From: an uncultured Peptococcaceae bacterium
GTDB taxonomy: Bacteria; Bacillota; Peptococcia; Peptococcales; Peptococcaceae
Reading direction: 5' to 3'
Length of the DNA: 47,817 nt
NCBI GenBank assembly: GCA_949743265.1
Contig: CATJSX010000141.1
Coordinates: 1-47,817, forward strand
Under the pieces are notes generated by a model. The model did not search any database. It saw only the letters and a program-made list of their open reading frames with translations, and had not been told where the DNA came from. This document shows, piece by piece, positions 8,868-17,754 of the stretch. The stretch's first letter is position 1, and the number at the start of each line of letters is the position of its first letter. The translations under genes were made by a program, and so were the position numbers.

Positions 8868-10582
8868 TTTTGCGCCTCCCGTATGAGTTGTTGATAAAGA
8901 CTTGATTGAACTAAAAGCTGTTCATGCGTGCCGCTAGCCACAATTTTGCCTTGATCAAGAACAATAATGCGATCCATTTGCTTGATAGTGCTCAGTCGAT
9001 GAGCAACGATAACGGCACCTTTATGGGCTAAAAACGAAGGCAATACTTGTTGAATTTGCTGTTCCGTTAAAACGTCCAGATTGGCAGTAGCTTCATCCAT
9101 CAAAATTAGCGAGGGATTCTGTAAGAACGCTCTAACCATCATTACCAGCTGTCGTTGACCGCCGGAGAGTTCGCGCCCGCCTTGTCCAACTTTTGTCGCT
9201 AAACCTTGCGGAAGTTGTGCTAATAAAGAGGTCAATCCTAGTTTTTCTATGATTTCCTGAATCTCGTTTTCTGTGCATGATGTATCAAACAAAACATTTT
9301 CTGCCAGCGTTGCTGAAAATAAATAAGGATTTTGGCTAATAATGGTCGTTTGCTGACGCAGTGTAGACCAGTCAAGCTGACTGCTGTCAACGCCGCCAAT
9401 CAATAATTGACCTTGACTCGGAGCAATAAAACCGGCTAAAAGATTGAGTAACGTACTTTTACCGCTGCCCGAAGGACCAACGACACCGATTTTTTCACCT
9501 GCTTCAAAACGAAGGTTGATGTCTGCTAAAGCTACTGGCGCGTCATTATGATAACGGTAAGCGACATTTTGCAATTCAATGGTCAAATCGGCAGCTTTTA
9601 CTGACGGCGAAAGGTGAACATCTTCTGACAACAGCAGAAATTCTGCTATATCTTTAGCGGCAGCTACACCGTTCAAACTGGTATGAAAAAAACCGCCCAA
9701 GGCTCTTAACGGCGCATAAAATTCTGGCGCTAACAACAGCAGAAAAAATGCAATGCGGAAGTCTAACAATCCTTCCACCAAACGTAATCCTAAACCAACC
9801 GATACAACGGCAATACTAAGCGTCGTCAATAATTCTAGCGCTAAAGAGGAAATAAACGCCCAGCGCATCACCGATAAGGTGACCAGACGAAATTCTTCAC
9901 TGACTTGCGCGATTTTTTCGCCTTGCTTTTGGCTGCGATTCAATAATTTTAGAGCGCGTAATCCCGATAAAACATCGGCCAGATAGCCGCTTAACAAGCT
10001 TAATACTCGCCATTGACGACGGCTGACGTTTTCTGTCCATTTGCCAATCAGCATCATAAAAAACGGAATCAGCGGTGCTGTAACTAACAAAATCACTCCG
10101 CTGATCCAATCCAGTGGAAAAATAAAAAGCAAGAATAAAGCGGGAATCAACGTAGCTTTTAATAGTTGAGGCAAATAATCGCTAAAATAATTTTCCAATT
10201 GCGCTATGCCTTCAGTAAGCAAATTAACGACTTTGCCGCTGAGCGTTTGATTCATTTTCACTGGTCCTAAACGAGCAATTTTATCCAAAAGTGCTTTGCG
10301 CAACGATTCTTGTACTCGCCAAGCTAATGCTAAAGATAATCTTTGCTCAATATAACTTAAGACTGCTCGTAGGGTCATTAGCACCAACAATATCCACAAA
10401 GACTGCCAAAGTTCTGTCAAAAGCGCTTCTTGCCAAAAAACGCGGTACACAATATCAGCTAATATATAGGATTGCAGTAAAACAATACTTGCCGTTAATA
10501 CGCCGCATACTACCGAAGCGATCAGTAATAACCGATGCATCATTGCTTTGCGCCATAAAAATTGATCAATCATTTTTTTCAT
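8864..10582 (-). CDS. cydD: CydD-like ABC exporter subunit
   Basis: 572 residues with an N-terminal transmembrane domain (KMIDQFLWRKAMMHRLLLI onward, six segments) and a C-terminal ATPase with Walker A GPSGSGKST, signature LSGGQRQLV and Walker B LILMDEAT. The stretch FFLLLLAPEFYAPLRALGGF is a strong CydD signature between the membrane and ATPase domains. It heads a cydD-cydC-pgeF run. The start is uncertain: ATG 10582 lies only 3 bases after AAAAAGGAG and ATG 10573 lies 12 bases after it. Confidence 0.87.
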   Translation of the reverse strand: MKKMIDQFLWRKAMMHRLLLIASVVCGVLTASIVLLQSYILADIVYRVFWQEALLTELWQSLWILLVLMTLRAVLSYIEQRLSLALAWRVQESLRKALLDKIARLGPVKMNQTLSGKVVNLLTEGIAQLENYFSDYLPQLLKATLIPALFLLFIFPLDWISGVILLVTAPLIPFFMMLIGKWTENVSRRQWRVLSLLSGYLADVLSGLRALKLLNRSQKQGEKIAQVSEEFRLVTLSVMRWAFISSLALELLTTLSIAVVSVGLGLRLVEGLLDFRIAFFLLLLAPEFYAPLRALGGFFHTSLNGVAAAKDIAEFLLLSEDVHLSPSVKAADLTIELQNVAYRYHNDAPVALADINLRFEAGEKIGVVGPSGSGKSTLLNLLAGFIAPSQGQLLIGGVDSSQLDWSTLRQQTTIISQNPYLFSATLAENVLFDTSCTENEIQEIIEKLGLTSLLAQLPQGLATKVGQGGRELSGGQRQLVMMVRAFLQNPSLILMDEATANLDVLTEQQIQQVLPSFLAHKGAVIVAHRLSTIKQMDRIIVLDQGKIVASGTHEQLLVQSSLYQQLIREAQN

Positions 10583-10718
10583 CGGCTCCTTTTTTGTCTG
10601 CTATCCTTATACCCCAACGACTATTATTTTACACCATTGTCTATTTATCAATGCCACAAACCTTTTTACTACTGGCCTGTTGTGAATTATTTTTTGTAAA
10701 ATTCATTGAATAAAACAG

Positions 10719-10747
10719 ATGACAAGACGGCATAAAATCGCTATAGT
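10719..10747 (+). promoter_or_regulatory. Sigma-A promoter of the Mor-like gene
   Basis: ATGACA (10719-10724), a 17-base spacer and TATAGT (10742-10747); each hexamer has one mismatch to consensus. It lies 55 bases before the start at 10802 and diverges from cydD. Confidence 0.65.
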
Positions 10748-10801
10748 AGCTACAGCGCACCATTTCGATACAGCAAACAATCAATAAAAAAGGTGATACT
10801 A

Positions 10802-11080
10802 ATGAATGTAGAAAAAATAGCGCCCGAACAGCTTAATGGAATTTACCGCAGCATTGCCGAAGAATTCGGCGTGGACATTGCTTTGCAGTTTTTTCAAACT
10901 TATCGCGGATTGCAAATCACATTTCCGATGACGCTTTATTCAAAAAATTATATCAAAGATCAAATTAACGCCGAATATACAGGAAGTAATATTCGAGAAT
11001 TGGCGCTTAAATATCAATATTCTGAGCGTTGGCTATACAAAATTTTGGCGGAAAACCCAATCCTGCATGCCAAGGATTGA
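10802..11080 (+). CDS. Mor transcription-activator family protein
   Basis: 92 residues. The C-terminal half, TGSNIRELALKYQYSERWLYKIL, reads as a helix-turn-helix, and the N-terminal half (IYRSIAEEFGVDIALQFFQTYRGLQITFP) matches the dimerisation fold of Mu Mor/C-type activators. From family knowledge these arose in phages but are common as free-standing genes in Firmicutes. Start ATG 10802 lies 8 bases from AAAGG; the in-frame GTG at 10793 overlaps that site. No phage genes flank it. It is followed after 6 bases by a small membrane-anchored protein that may share its transcript. Target genes are unknown. Confidence 0.78.
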   Translation: MNVEKIAPEQLNGIYRSIAEEFGVDIALQFFQTYRGLQITFPMTLYSKNYIKDQINAEYTGSNIRELALKYQYSERWLYKILAENPILHAKD

Positions 11081-11086
11081 AGGCAA

Positions 11087-11497
11087 ATGCGCCGTTATCG
11101 TTTTTGCCAAGGTTTTTGGCTGATAGTCATCGGTGTTTTGGGAATTATTTACATGTCAGAGAAAGCGCCGTCTTGTTATGATTTATGGCTGATGGAAAAC
11201 CCTTTCTCATCAGCGGTATGTTACCTCAATATTTCTGCCGAAAATATAGATTGTTTCTATTATGATGAATATGACTCATGGGCGAAAACTGTTCGCTGTC
11301 AAATCATTGAAACCAAATCGCGGCATTATTGGCTAATCAAGAAACCTGGCGTGCAACGAAAAGTTTTTTGTCAAATCATCTTGTCCGACAAGGGCGAGCA
11401 ATTACGATTAAAGAATAATTCTCACCAGTATCTATTGCATCGCGCTTCTTTTGGCGAGAAATTTTTATGGTTATTAAAACGCATCCAATATTTTTAG
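11087..11497 (+). CDS. Hypothetical protein with N-terminal membrane anchor
   Basis: 136 residues, family not recognised. Residues 7-24 (CQGFWLIVIGVLGIIYM) form one hydrophobic helix; the rest is a basic and aromatic domain with several cysteines. The ribosome site is weak (GAAGG, 3-4 bases from ATG), and the gap to the Mor-like gene is 6 bases, so translation is probably coupled. Composition and codon use look like real coding sequence. Confidence 0.55.
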   Translation: MRRYRFCQGFWLIVIGVLGIIYMSEKAPSCYDLWLMENPFSSAVCYLNISAENIDCFYYDEYDSWAKTVRCQIIETKSRHYWLIKKPGVQRKVFCQIILSDKGEQLRLKNNSHQYLLHRASFGEKFLWLLKRIQYF

Positions 11498-11562
11498 AAA
11501 TGCGCTTGTACGTAAGCCATTGACAATTTTTCTAAGAAATACTATGCGTTTCGTTTCTTTTG

Positions 11563-11571
11563 TGTTATACT
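11563..11571 (+). promoter_or_regulatory. Extended -10 promoter of the 11617 gene
   Basis: TGTTATACT (11563-11571) is an extended -10 element 45 bases before the start codon. TTGACA occurs at 11519-11524, but its spacing of 41 bases is too long for a matching -35. Confidence 0.5.
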
Positions 11572-11616
11572 AAATATAAGGAATAAATAGCCATATTATC
11601 AATGAGGTGACATTTT

Positions 11617-12687
11617 ATGTTAACACTTATTTCAACCGGTCCCGGTATTATTACTGTTAATACCAACAGCAGAGCGGCTTTTGTAGCCCAGTTAGAATTA
11701 CAGTTTAATCCTCATCCGCTAAAAGAAATCGGCGTGTGGAAACAAGCGGATAAAACGCTCTCTATTATGCATATCAAAGAAAATAACGACGAACAAACGG
11801 CACAGCTTTACGCTTTTGAACAACGACCAGAAGAAATCATGAGTCAGCTGATTACGCGTAGCGATCAGCGTTTGATTACGGATATTGCGACTTTGCCGCC
11901 GTTAATTATTTTTAATGGTTTAGGCGGCGATATGGCGGCGGTCATTGCTAAAATTAAAAAAGAGTTGCCTGCCAAAAGTTTCAAAACGACTGATTTGTTT
12001 CAAGCGCCGCAGGAAAGTGGCGTTATTGTCATTTTTCTCAAGGACGACAGCAGTGATCGACAGTTATTTTATGAAGAAGCTTTGATAATTGATAGAGAAT
12101 ATCAATCGCTTTTGGCGAAACTCAAAATTCATGCGCCTCGTTATTTAGCAAAAGCTTTTATGCCTGACGAATGGCATATGGTGGACTTAAGAGTGTTTGA
12201 TCGCTATGAAGCTTATGATTTGCAGTATGATCGTTTACTGCAAGCTATCAAATCATTAAATTTAGGGTATATTGTGACAGAAGCATGGAATCGGGAAACG
12301 TCAATTTTTAAAGAGCCCGTGGGAACTTACCGCATTCGGTTGCTAACTTTTCTTGAGCCGCTAGCGTTAAAGAAGTTGCTTATTGGTTTGGAATACAGTC
12401 AAAGTGGCGATCGCATGGTAGATTTGGATCTATTTTGGCACAATCGTAAAATTTCATGGAAAGACGTTCTTGATGACGCTACAACGCGTAAAGAAATTAA
12501 GCAAAACAACTCTTTCTTTCCTAAATCTTCCTTCTTTGCTATACAAAATGATAAGTTATCTTTGATCAAATATTGTTTAGAAGAAGTGCGTTTCAAGATG
12601 CCGGAAGAAGACAAAGAAATTATGCGCTACTATGAAAAAGAAATTCGTTTAACTTCTCAACAGGAAAATGAAAACGAATTGAACTGA
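11617..12687 (+). CDS. Conserved-looking hypothetical protein, 356 aa
   Basis: A soluble protein with no signal peptide or membrane segment, starting at ATG 11617 behind GAGGTGA and its own extended -10 promoter. The N-terminal ~90 residues (MLTLISTGPGIITVNTNSRA) look like a compact beta-rich domain. The middle holds hydrophobic strands such as PPLIIFNGLGGDMAAVI and SGVIVIFLKDD. The C-terminal third is charged and helical, with DLDLFWHNRKISWKDVL. I recognise no family and see no catalytic motif. It is monocistronic: the next features are 170 bases of spacer and a terminator. It is clearly coding, since the frame is long and clean and has typical composition for this genome. Confidence 0.75.
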   Translation: MLTLISTGPGIITVNTNSRAAFVAQLELQFNPHPLKEIGVWKQADKTLSIMHIKENNDEQTAQLYAFEQRPEEIMSQLITRSDQRLITDIATLPPLIIFNGLGGDMAAVIAKIKKELPAKSFKTTDLFQAPQESGVIVIFLKDDSSDRQLFYEEALIIDREYQSLLAKLKIHAPRYLAKAFMPDEWHMVDLRVFDRYEAYDLQYDRLLQAIKSLNLGYIVTEAWNRETSIFKEPVGTYRIRLLTFLEPLALKKLLIGLEYSQSGDRMVDLDLFWHNRKISWKDVLDDATTRKEIKQNNSFFPKSSFFAIQNDKLSLIKYCLEEVRFKMPEEDKEIMRYYEKEIRLTSQQENENELN

Positions 12688-13185
12688 TGCCGTAAATTTT
12701 TTTGATAAGAAATGTTGCAATCAAAAATTCCCGTCAAAAGTAAAAATCAATGGTAACTGAAGTGAATTAAATTGCGAAAACAGGGTTAAAAGCGTGAAGA
12801 ACAACGTGGTTTTGAGGGGATTTATGATAAAAAATTTTGCATTGCAAAAATAGGATAAAAAAGAGCTGCGGCAGACATTGCGCAGCTCTTTTTTTGTTGC
12901 AATGGTCGCGCATAACTTTTGCAGGGTAAAACAATAAAAAGCTAAGCATAAAAATGAACGGTAATTTTCTTTGCTTATTTTTCACGGATAACTTGCGGAT
13001 TTGCCAAAGGGGGGGCAATTCTTTTTATTTCCCTCTGCATGGCATAATACTGACGATTTTTCAAAATGCTAAAAATGAACGCAAAAAATAGGAAACCTTT
13101 TCTTGATTTCCTGTTTCTGCGTGCTTCCTGTTAGGGGTAATGGTTATTCGGTTTTAGAGGTTGCTGCAATTGTGCTAACTTGAAA
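12688..13185. other. Gene-poor intergenic stretch
   Basis: About 500 bases with no supportable gene. It holds one strong terminator (12857-12895), a run of seven G (about 13010-13016), and two near-identical short stretches resembling TAAAAATGAACG (near 12950 and 13070). A 12-bp imperfect hairpin is visible around 13085-13123. Open frames here are short and have no ribosome sites. Confidence 0.5.
12857..12895 (+). terminator. Rho-independent terminator
   Basis: A 12-bp stem, AAAAGAGCTGCG with CGCAGCTCTTTT (12859-12870 and 12881-12892), a 10-base loop and a seven-T run. It lies 170 bases downstream of the 11617-12687 gene, which is its likely client. Confidence 0.85.
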
Positions 13186-13787
13186 CTATCTTTCAAAATC
13201 TATCTGTACCAGTTTTTTCTCATTAGGCAGAAGTGTTCCAAAGTTTTAATTGAATGATAGCCAATTTCAAGCATTGCGTTCTCTAAAATGTGTGCCTCTA
13301 TCTGATGATGTACCTGCTCTAAATCATCAAAAACATGAAGATAGGGAGAATCTGACACCAATTATCCTCTATATTGATTTGAATAATACATGAAACATAT
13401 TTTGGATTTATCTGTTGGATTGCTTTCTGCAAACACTCATATCCAATATATTTAATCAACAAATTTGCAATAACCATGTCTGCTTTCGGCAGTTTATCCA
13501 CTTCATTTATCAAATTGATACACAAGCATTTCAAAGAACCGCCCAATTCTGGATACCTTTGAATAACCGTCTGCAATAGGAAGAATTGATGTCAACGCCA
13601 TATATTCTTTCAAATTTGTCTTTCTGAATATGTTCAAGACCATTACACTTGCAATACCCAATATCATTATACTGGAAACAGAATAAGCAGCAAATTGCTT
13701 CTTCATCATTTCATTCATAACCTGCAACTGCATAATAGAATCAAGGCTCATATGATTTTCATAATCAGTTAATGAATACCTTCCCAT
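13186..13787 (-). pseudogene. Class I SAM-dependent methyltransferase, four frameshifts
   Basis: Read from ATG 13787 the frame begins MGRYSLTDYENHMSLDSIM and reaches the SAM-binding strand IMILGIAS. It then needs single-base corrections at about 13655 (to give GNGLEHI), about 13585 (to give DINSSYLQTVIQRYPELGG), about 13360 (to give NWVSDSPYLHVFDDLEQVH) and about 13235 (to give LLPNEKKLVQIDFER, stop at 13186-13188). Every junction sits at or beside a short homopolymer or dinucleotide step. The reassembled protein of about 200 residues has motif I (GIASGNGLEHI), motif II (YGVDIN) and the DMVIANLLIKYIGY strand, typical of small Rossmann methyltransferases. It is not functional as read. Sequencing error is possible, but four errors in 600 bases would be excessive. 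Confidence 0.8.
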
Positions 13788-13888
13788 GGATTTTTCATTT
13801 TCTTACCTCATCAATTCCGATTTCTTGTTGATTTTATTATATATCCCTTTTCACGAAAAGAAATAGGTTTCTTATACTTCTCGTTCAT

Positions 13889-15241
13889 CTAAAGCGCCAC
13901 CTCAATATGTTGCTGCGCACTTAGTTTGGATAATAAACATACAGTCTCCACATGCCAACTCCAACTAAATAGATCAACCGGTTGGACACATTGCACTTGA
14001 TAACCATTTTCTTGTAGATAACGAACATCGCGAGCCAGTGTGCTGGGCTCACAGGAAATATAAACAATTTTTTCAGCGGCGCTATTAGCAAGTGCATGCA
14101 ACATTTGACTATCACAACCTTTGCGGGGAGGATCAACGACAATGACATCGGCATGATGATTTTTAGCAAGCCATTTAGGCAGCCAATCTTCCGCTTTGGC
14201 GGTAATAAATTGACAATTCGCGATATGATTGTCATGAGCATTTTGTTGTGCATCTTTAACAGCTTGCGAAACTGATTCTACACCATATACCATCAGCGTC
14301 TGCTGTGCTAAATAAAGCGAAATAGTGCCAATGCCGCAATAAGCATCAACAACTTGCTCAGTTCCCGTTAATTGCGCCAATTCCAACGCTTTTTGATATA
14401 AACGTTGTGTCTGTTGATTATTTACTTGAAAAAAAGATTGTGGCGACAGCTGAAAGTGAAAATCACCAATCGTATCATGCAATTTTTCACGCCCGCTAAT
14501 GTGATGAAAAATTTTACCTAGCATCAATTTAGGATTGGTATTGATATTATGATAAATGCTGATTACTTGAGGAAAATCGGTAATAATATTTTTCACTAAT
14601 TCCGTTAAGCGCCAAGAGTTGTCTTTGGTAACAAAAACGAGCATCATTTCGCCGTTAAAAGAACTTTGACGAATCATTATTTTCTGCACATAATGAGCGG
14701 GACTGTATTGCTGCAAACCTTTTTCTAAATAACTCACCAATCGATTGACTTCTTCAGAAAAAAGCAGACATTGAGATGCTGAATGACATTGGTGGCTACC
14801 TTGCTGATAAAATCCCAACACTACTTTGCCTGCCTGATAATCGGCATGAAAAACCCCTTTATTGCGATAGCGCCACGGCGTTTCCATACCGATAACCGGC
14901 GCAACAGGCACATCAATTTTGGCTAACCGCTGAAAAGCCTCAGCAACGATTTGTCTTTTAGCGTCCAATTGATACGAATAGCTGGCATGTTGCAATTCAC
15001 AACCACCGCAAATTTCACTAAACGCACAGAGCGACGCGATGCGTTCCTTTTGCGGTGTAATAATTTCCAGCAGTTCTCCTTTGGCTAAATTTTTTTTAAT
15101 CTCTGTCAAGCGTATGCGCACTACTTCTCCCAAAAGCGCTTTAGCAACAAAAACCACTAAATTATTTATACGAGCAATGCCAGCTCCTTGATGGGAAATG
15201 CCTGTAATCGTAACAATATGCTCCGAATCAACAACAACCAT
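13889..15241 (-). CDS. rlmD: 23S rRNA (uracil-5-)-methyltransferase RlmD/RumA type
   Basis: SAM-dependent m5U methylation of 23S rRNA (U1939 or U747 class in E. coli numbering). The 450 residues begin with a TRAM domain (VDSEHIVTITGISHQGAGIA). A cluster-binding Cys motif, CAFSEICGGCELQH, lies near residues 71-84. The C-terminal Rossmann methyltransferase has VVDAYCGIGTISLYLA, the DPPRKGCDSQML loop and the catalytic CEPSTLARDVRYL. Start is ATG 15241, with AGGAGG 8 bases upstream. The longer frame to 15292 runs into the CPBP gene and has no such site. It lies 11 bases after the CPBP gene, so the two are probably one unit. RlmCD is the Gram-positive alternative name. Confidence 0.93.
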   Translation of the reverse strand: MVVVDSEHIVTITGISHQGAGIARINNLVVFVAKALLGEVVRIRLTEIKKNLAKGELLEIITPQKERIASLCAFSEICGGCELQHASYSYQLDAKRQIVAEAFQRLAKIDVPVAPVIGMETPWRYRNKGVFHADYQAGKVVLGFYQQGSHQCHSASQCLLFSEEVNRLVSYLEKGLQQYSPAHYVQKIMIRQSSFNGEMMLVFVTKDNSWRLTELVKNIITDFPQVISIYHNINTNPKLMLGKIFHHISGREKLHDTIGDFHFQLSPQSFFQVNNQQTQRLYQKALELAQLTGTEQVVDAYCGIGTISLYLAQQTLMVYGVESVSQAVKDAQQNAHDNHIANCQFITAKAEDWLPKWLAKNHHADVIVVDPPRKGCDSQMLHALANSAAEKIVYISCEPSTLARDVRYLQENGYQVQCVQPVDLFSWSWHVETVCLLSKLSAQQHIEVAL

Positions 15242-15252
15242 AAATTTGCCTC

Positions 15253-15948
15253 CTATATGATATAAATTATTATCACCATACAGCAATTCCACAAACTGTG
15301 TGCAATTATTGCCGGATAAAGTGATTGTGTTCTTAATGACAATAAATTAAGCCAAAATCCTCCTAAAGTTAGAGGAATCATTCGCCAGAGATCATGATGC
15401 AATGCGCCAAAAAGCAGCGATGTCACTATTACACCAGCTTTTTCGCCTATATTTGCTCGTAGTGTGCCAAATAAAAAACCGCGAAATAAAATTTCTTCGC
15501 CAATAGGTGCCAAAATACCCGTAACCAAAAAGGGAATGAGCTTTTTCCAAAAACCTTCGGCGTTTACAATAATTGCTGTGATTGGTTGTGCGGATACTTT
15601 ATTGGGCAACAGAAGTTCTGTCAGTATTGACAACGCCATCATTATACCAAATAAACCTATGCCATGAACAAACGCCCACTGTATCCATCGAGATTGTATA
15701 GGCTTTTTCAAACCCAATAACGTTAAAGGCAATCGATGTGCTTTCAGAAAAAGCAAAACCATTACTAATATCGTCAGATTTTGCACAAGCGCATACAAGA
15801 ACAACTGATTATTCGGAGTCGTTGATGATAGAGAAGGACACATCATCAGAATCAAACGATAAATCCATTGACAAAGCTGTCCTAAGACGCTGATGAGTAC
15901 TAATGCTTCTATCAGATGGACTTTATTAAAATTTTTCGTTATCGTCAT
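15253..15948 (-). CDS. CPBP-family intramembrane metalloprotease
   Basis: 231 residues with about six membrane segments. The family motifs are present: motif 1 EEILFRGFLFG near residue 148, motif 2 FGALHHDLW, and a C-terminal HSLWN. From family knowledge these are Rce1/CAAX-type proteases; bacterial members are often linked to bacteriocin self-immunity or signalling, but this one has no bacteriocin genes beside it. Start is ATG 15948 behind GAGGTG. It is the first gene of a pair with rlmD. Substrate unknown. Confidence 0.87.
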   Translation of the reverse strand: MTITKNFNKVHLIEALVLISVLGQLCQWIYRLILMMCPSLSSTTPNNQLFLYALVQNLTILVMVLLFLKAHRLPLTLLGLKKPIQSRWIQWAFVHGIGLFGIMMALSILTELLLPNKVSAQPITAIIVNAEGFWKKLIPFLVTGILAPIGEEILFRGFLFGTLRANIGEKAGVIVTSLLFGALHHDLWRMIPLTLGGFWLNLLSLRTQSLYPAIIAHSLWNCCMVIIIYII

Positions 15949-16053
15949 TCACCTCTTCTATGCTCAAGCATTAAAATTAACAAATTTTGTCATGGTAAAA
16001 AGTTGCCGTTGACATATACTAAGGACGAATCAACCATCAAGGAGGTTTTGACC

Positions 16054-16557
16054 ATGTGGATTTTTTGGGTTATCGGTTTTGCCGTTGTTTTTCTTCTATT
16101 AGCACAGTTCATTAGTCGTTTGCCTGGTGAAAATTTTGCCGGCTTAAAAAAAGTTATTCCTGATGAAATGCCACGTATTGATGGCAATATTACCGATAAT
16201 ACGATTGAGCGTTTAAGTGGTAAAGAGCTGCCCTATTTTGAAAATCTTTTGCTGCTTGAAGCCAGATCACCTCATGAACTGCTGATTAGCTGGAAATTGA
16301 ATCATGCTTTTTATCAAGAGCAACTCAACAGTTATCATCAAGAAAATGTGGATTTGGATAAAGCTATGCTGCGGATGACTTATATCGGTGGCGGACGGCA
16401 TATTTACAAAGATTATCCCATTCGCCTAGCAGATGAGCGCTTAACGTTATTTGTCGATGCGCCCGGCAGCACCGTTACGGTTCAGTTAGGCTTTTTTACT
16501 GAAGAGCATAATTTTATCCCCCTGATGACCAGTAACGATGTTGTTTTACCTCAATAA
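16054..16557 (+). CDS. DUF4912-like protein with N-terminal membrane anchor
   Basis: 167 residues. Residues 1-20 (MWIFWVIGFAVVFLLLAQFI) form a signal-anchor. A domain from about residue 55 (ENLLLLEARSPHELLISWKL ... DERLTLFVDAPGSTVTVQLGF) matches the DUF4912 pattern of an aromatic/acid strand followed by a beta sandwich. Start is ATG 16054, with AAGGAGG 8 bases upstream; the longer frame back to 15916 lies in the CPBP promoter region. It is divergent from the CPBP gene and convergent with ridA. Function unknown; DUF4912 proteins in other anaerobes sit near glycogen or cell-surface genes. Confidence 0.7.
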   Translation: MWIFWVIGFAVVFLLLAQFISRLPGENFAGLKKVIPDEMPRIDGNITDNTIERLSGKELPYFENLLLLEARSPHELLISWKLNHAFYQEQLNSYHQENVDLDKAMLRMTYIGGGRHIYKDYPIRLADERLTLFVDAPGSTVTVQLGFFTEEHNFIPLMTSNDVVLPQ

Positions 16558-16564
16558 CATCATA

Positions 16565-16603
16565 CAAAAAAGGTGAGGGCAGCTTGAGCGCCGTCACCTT
16601 TTC
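16565..16603. terminator. Bidirectional terminator between convergent genes
   Basis: AAAAGGTGA and TCACCTTTT arms close an inner GGC/GCC step over a loop; A-run on one side and T-run on the other. It separates the DUF4912-like gene (plus) from ridA (minus). Confidence 0.75.
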
Positions 16604-16608
16604 ATCGT

Positions 16609-16992
16609 TTAAATTACCGCAATAGCTTCTACTTCTACCAAAACGTCTTTGGGCAGTCTGGCGACTTCTACACAAGCTCTAGCCGGTGGTTCAGATTTAA
16701 AATAAGAACCATAGATTTCGTTGATTACAGAGAAATCGTTCATATTTTTGATAAAAATAGACGTTTTAACCACATTATCAAATGTAGCGCCTGCTTCTGC
16801 CAAAATTGCTTTGACATTTTCCATGCATTGCTTAATTTGAGCAGCTACCTCATCGCTAACAATTTCTCCCGTTGCCGGAACAACAGGAATTTGCCCTGAA
16901 ATAAACAGCATCTGCCCAGAACATAAAACCGCTTGAGAATAAGGCCCGATAGCCTGTGGGGCTTGATTGGTATGAATAATTTTTTTCTCCAT
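16609..16992 (-). CDS. ridA: RidA-family enamine/imine deaminase
   Basis: Hydrolyses reactive 2-aminoacrylate-type enamines released by PLP enzymes, protecting the cell. The 127 residues carry the family landmarks AIGPYSQAV, LFISGQIPV, NVKAILAEAGATFDNVVKTSIFI and the arginine-containing PPARACVEV that binds the substrate carboxylate. Start is ATG 16992, 8 bases after AAAGGAG; the GTG at 17001 overlaps that site. It is the last gene of the minus-strand block, 21 bases after the phosphoesterase. Confidence 0.94.
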   Translation of the reverse strand: MEKKIIHTNQAPQAIGPYSQAVLCSGQMLFISGQIPVVPATGEIVSDEVAAQIKQCMENVKAILAEAGATFDNVVKTSIFIKNMNDFSVINEIYGSYFKSEPPARACVEVARLPKDVLVEVEAIAVI

Positions 16993-17013
16993 CAATAACA
17001 CTCCTTTTCAAAT

Positions 17014-17733
17014 TTATGATTTATTATAGATACATTTTGGGCTAAAATGCAAGTAATCTGCACTAACCAAATGAAAATTTATACCCCATTTTCTGCCCAT
17101 AAGATAATTTTCATCAACCGTTTTCGCATGCAAATGACCATAAATACAGTGACAAACTTCATAATCCTGCATTAGCTTGACAAAAGGACTCATTTCTTGT
17201 CGATAGTTGACTGGTGGAAAATGAAGCATAACGATAATTGTTGCAACCGTTTTAGGCACGCTTGCTAAAGACATTTGCAGACGACCGATTTCACGAGCGA
17301 AAATTTTAGCATTTTGCGCATCAGTGAAATTTTCTTCTGGACATTGCCAGCCTCTGGTACCGCAAACAGCCACATCATCGCTCAACAAAATATGATCATT
17401 TTGAATAGCGCTGATACTTGGCGGCAATGCCCGACGTACTTGGGTAATACTATTCCACCATAATTCATGGTTGCCACGAATAATAATTTTACGTCCCGGT
17501 AATTGATGAAGGTACGCCAGATCGCCTTCGGCTTCTTGCAGTGTCATAGCCCATGAAAGATCGCCGGGCAAAAGTACAATATCGTTTGGTGCTACGATAC
17601 GTCGCCAATTTTCCGCTATTTTGCGGCTGTGCGCTTCCCAATGCGCCCCAAAAATACCCATTGGTTTGTAGGAATTGCCTTGTTTATCAAAAGATAAATG
17701 TAAATCGCTTAAAGCAAAAATTCGCAATTTCAC
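17014..17733 (-). CDS. Calcineurin-like metallophosphoesterase
   Basis: 239 residues with the five metal-binding motifs of the family in order: DLHLS near residue 10, PGDLSW near 57, GNHELWW near 88, MLHFPPV near 170, and GHLHAKT near 200. Soluble and cytoplasmic; the substrate is not deducible. It lies 21 bases after the RNase G gene and 21 bases before ridA, so it is probably cotranscribed with both. RBS GAAGGCGG precedes ATG 17733. Confidence 0.88.
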   Translation of the reverse strand: MKLRIFALSDLHLSFDKQGNSYKPMGIFGAHWEAHSRKIAENWRRIVAPNDIVLLPGDLSWAMTLQEAEGDLAYLHQLPGRKIIIRGNHELWWNSITQVRRALPPSISAIQNDHILLSDDVAVCGTRGWQCPEENFTDAQNAKIFAREIGRLQMSLASVPKTVATIIVMLHFPPVNYRQEMSPFVKLMQDYEVCHCIYGHLHAKTVDENYLMGRKWGINFHLVSADYLHFSPKCIYNKS

Positions 17734-17754
17734 CGCCTTCTTTCTAAAGTGAGA

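Noticed and set aside
12794-12853. 19-codon frame starting at GTG just before the 12857 terminator
   Set aside because: No promoter or convincing ribosome site, and composition is not distinctive; more likely the 3' UTR of the 11617-12687 gene.
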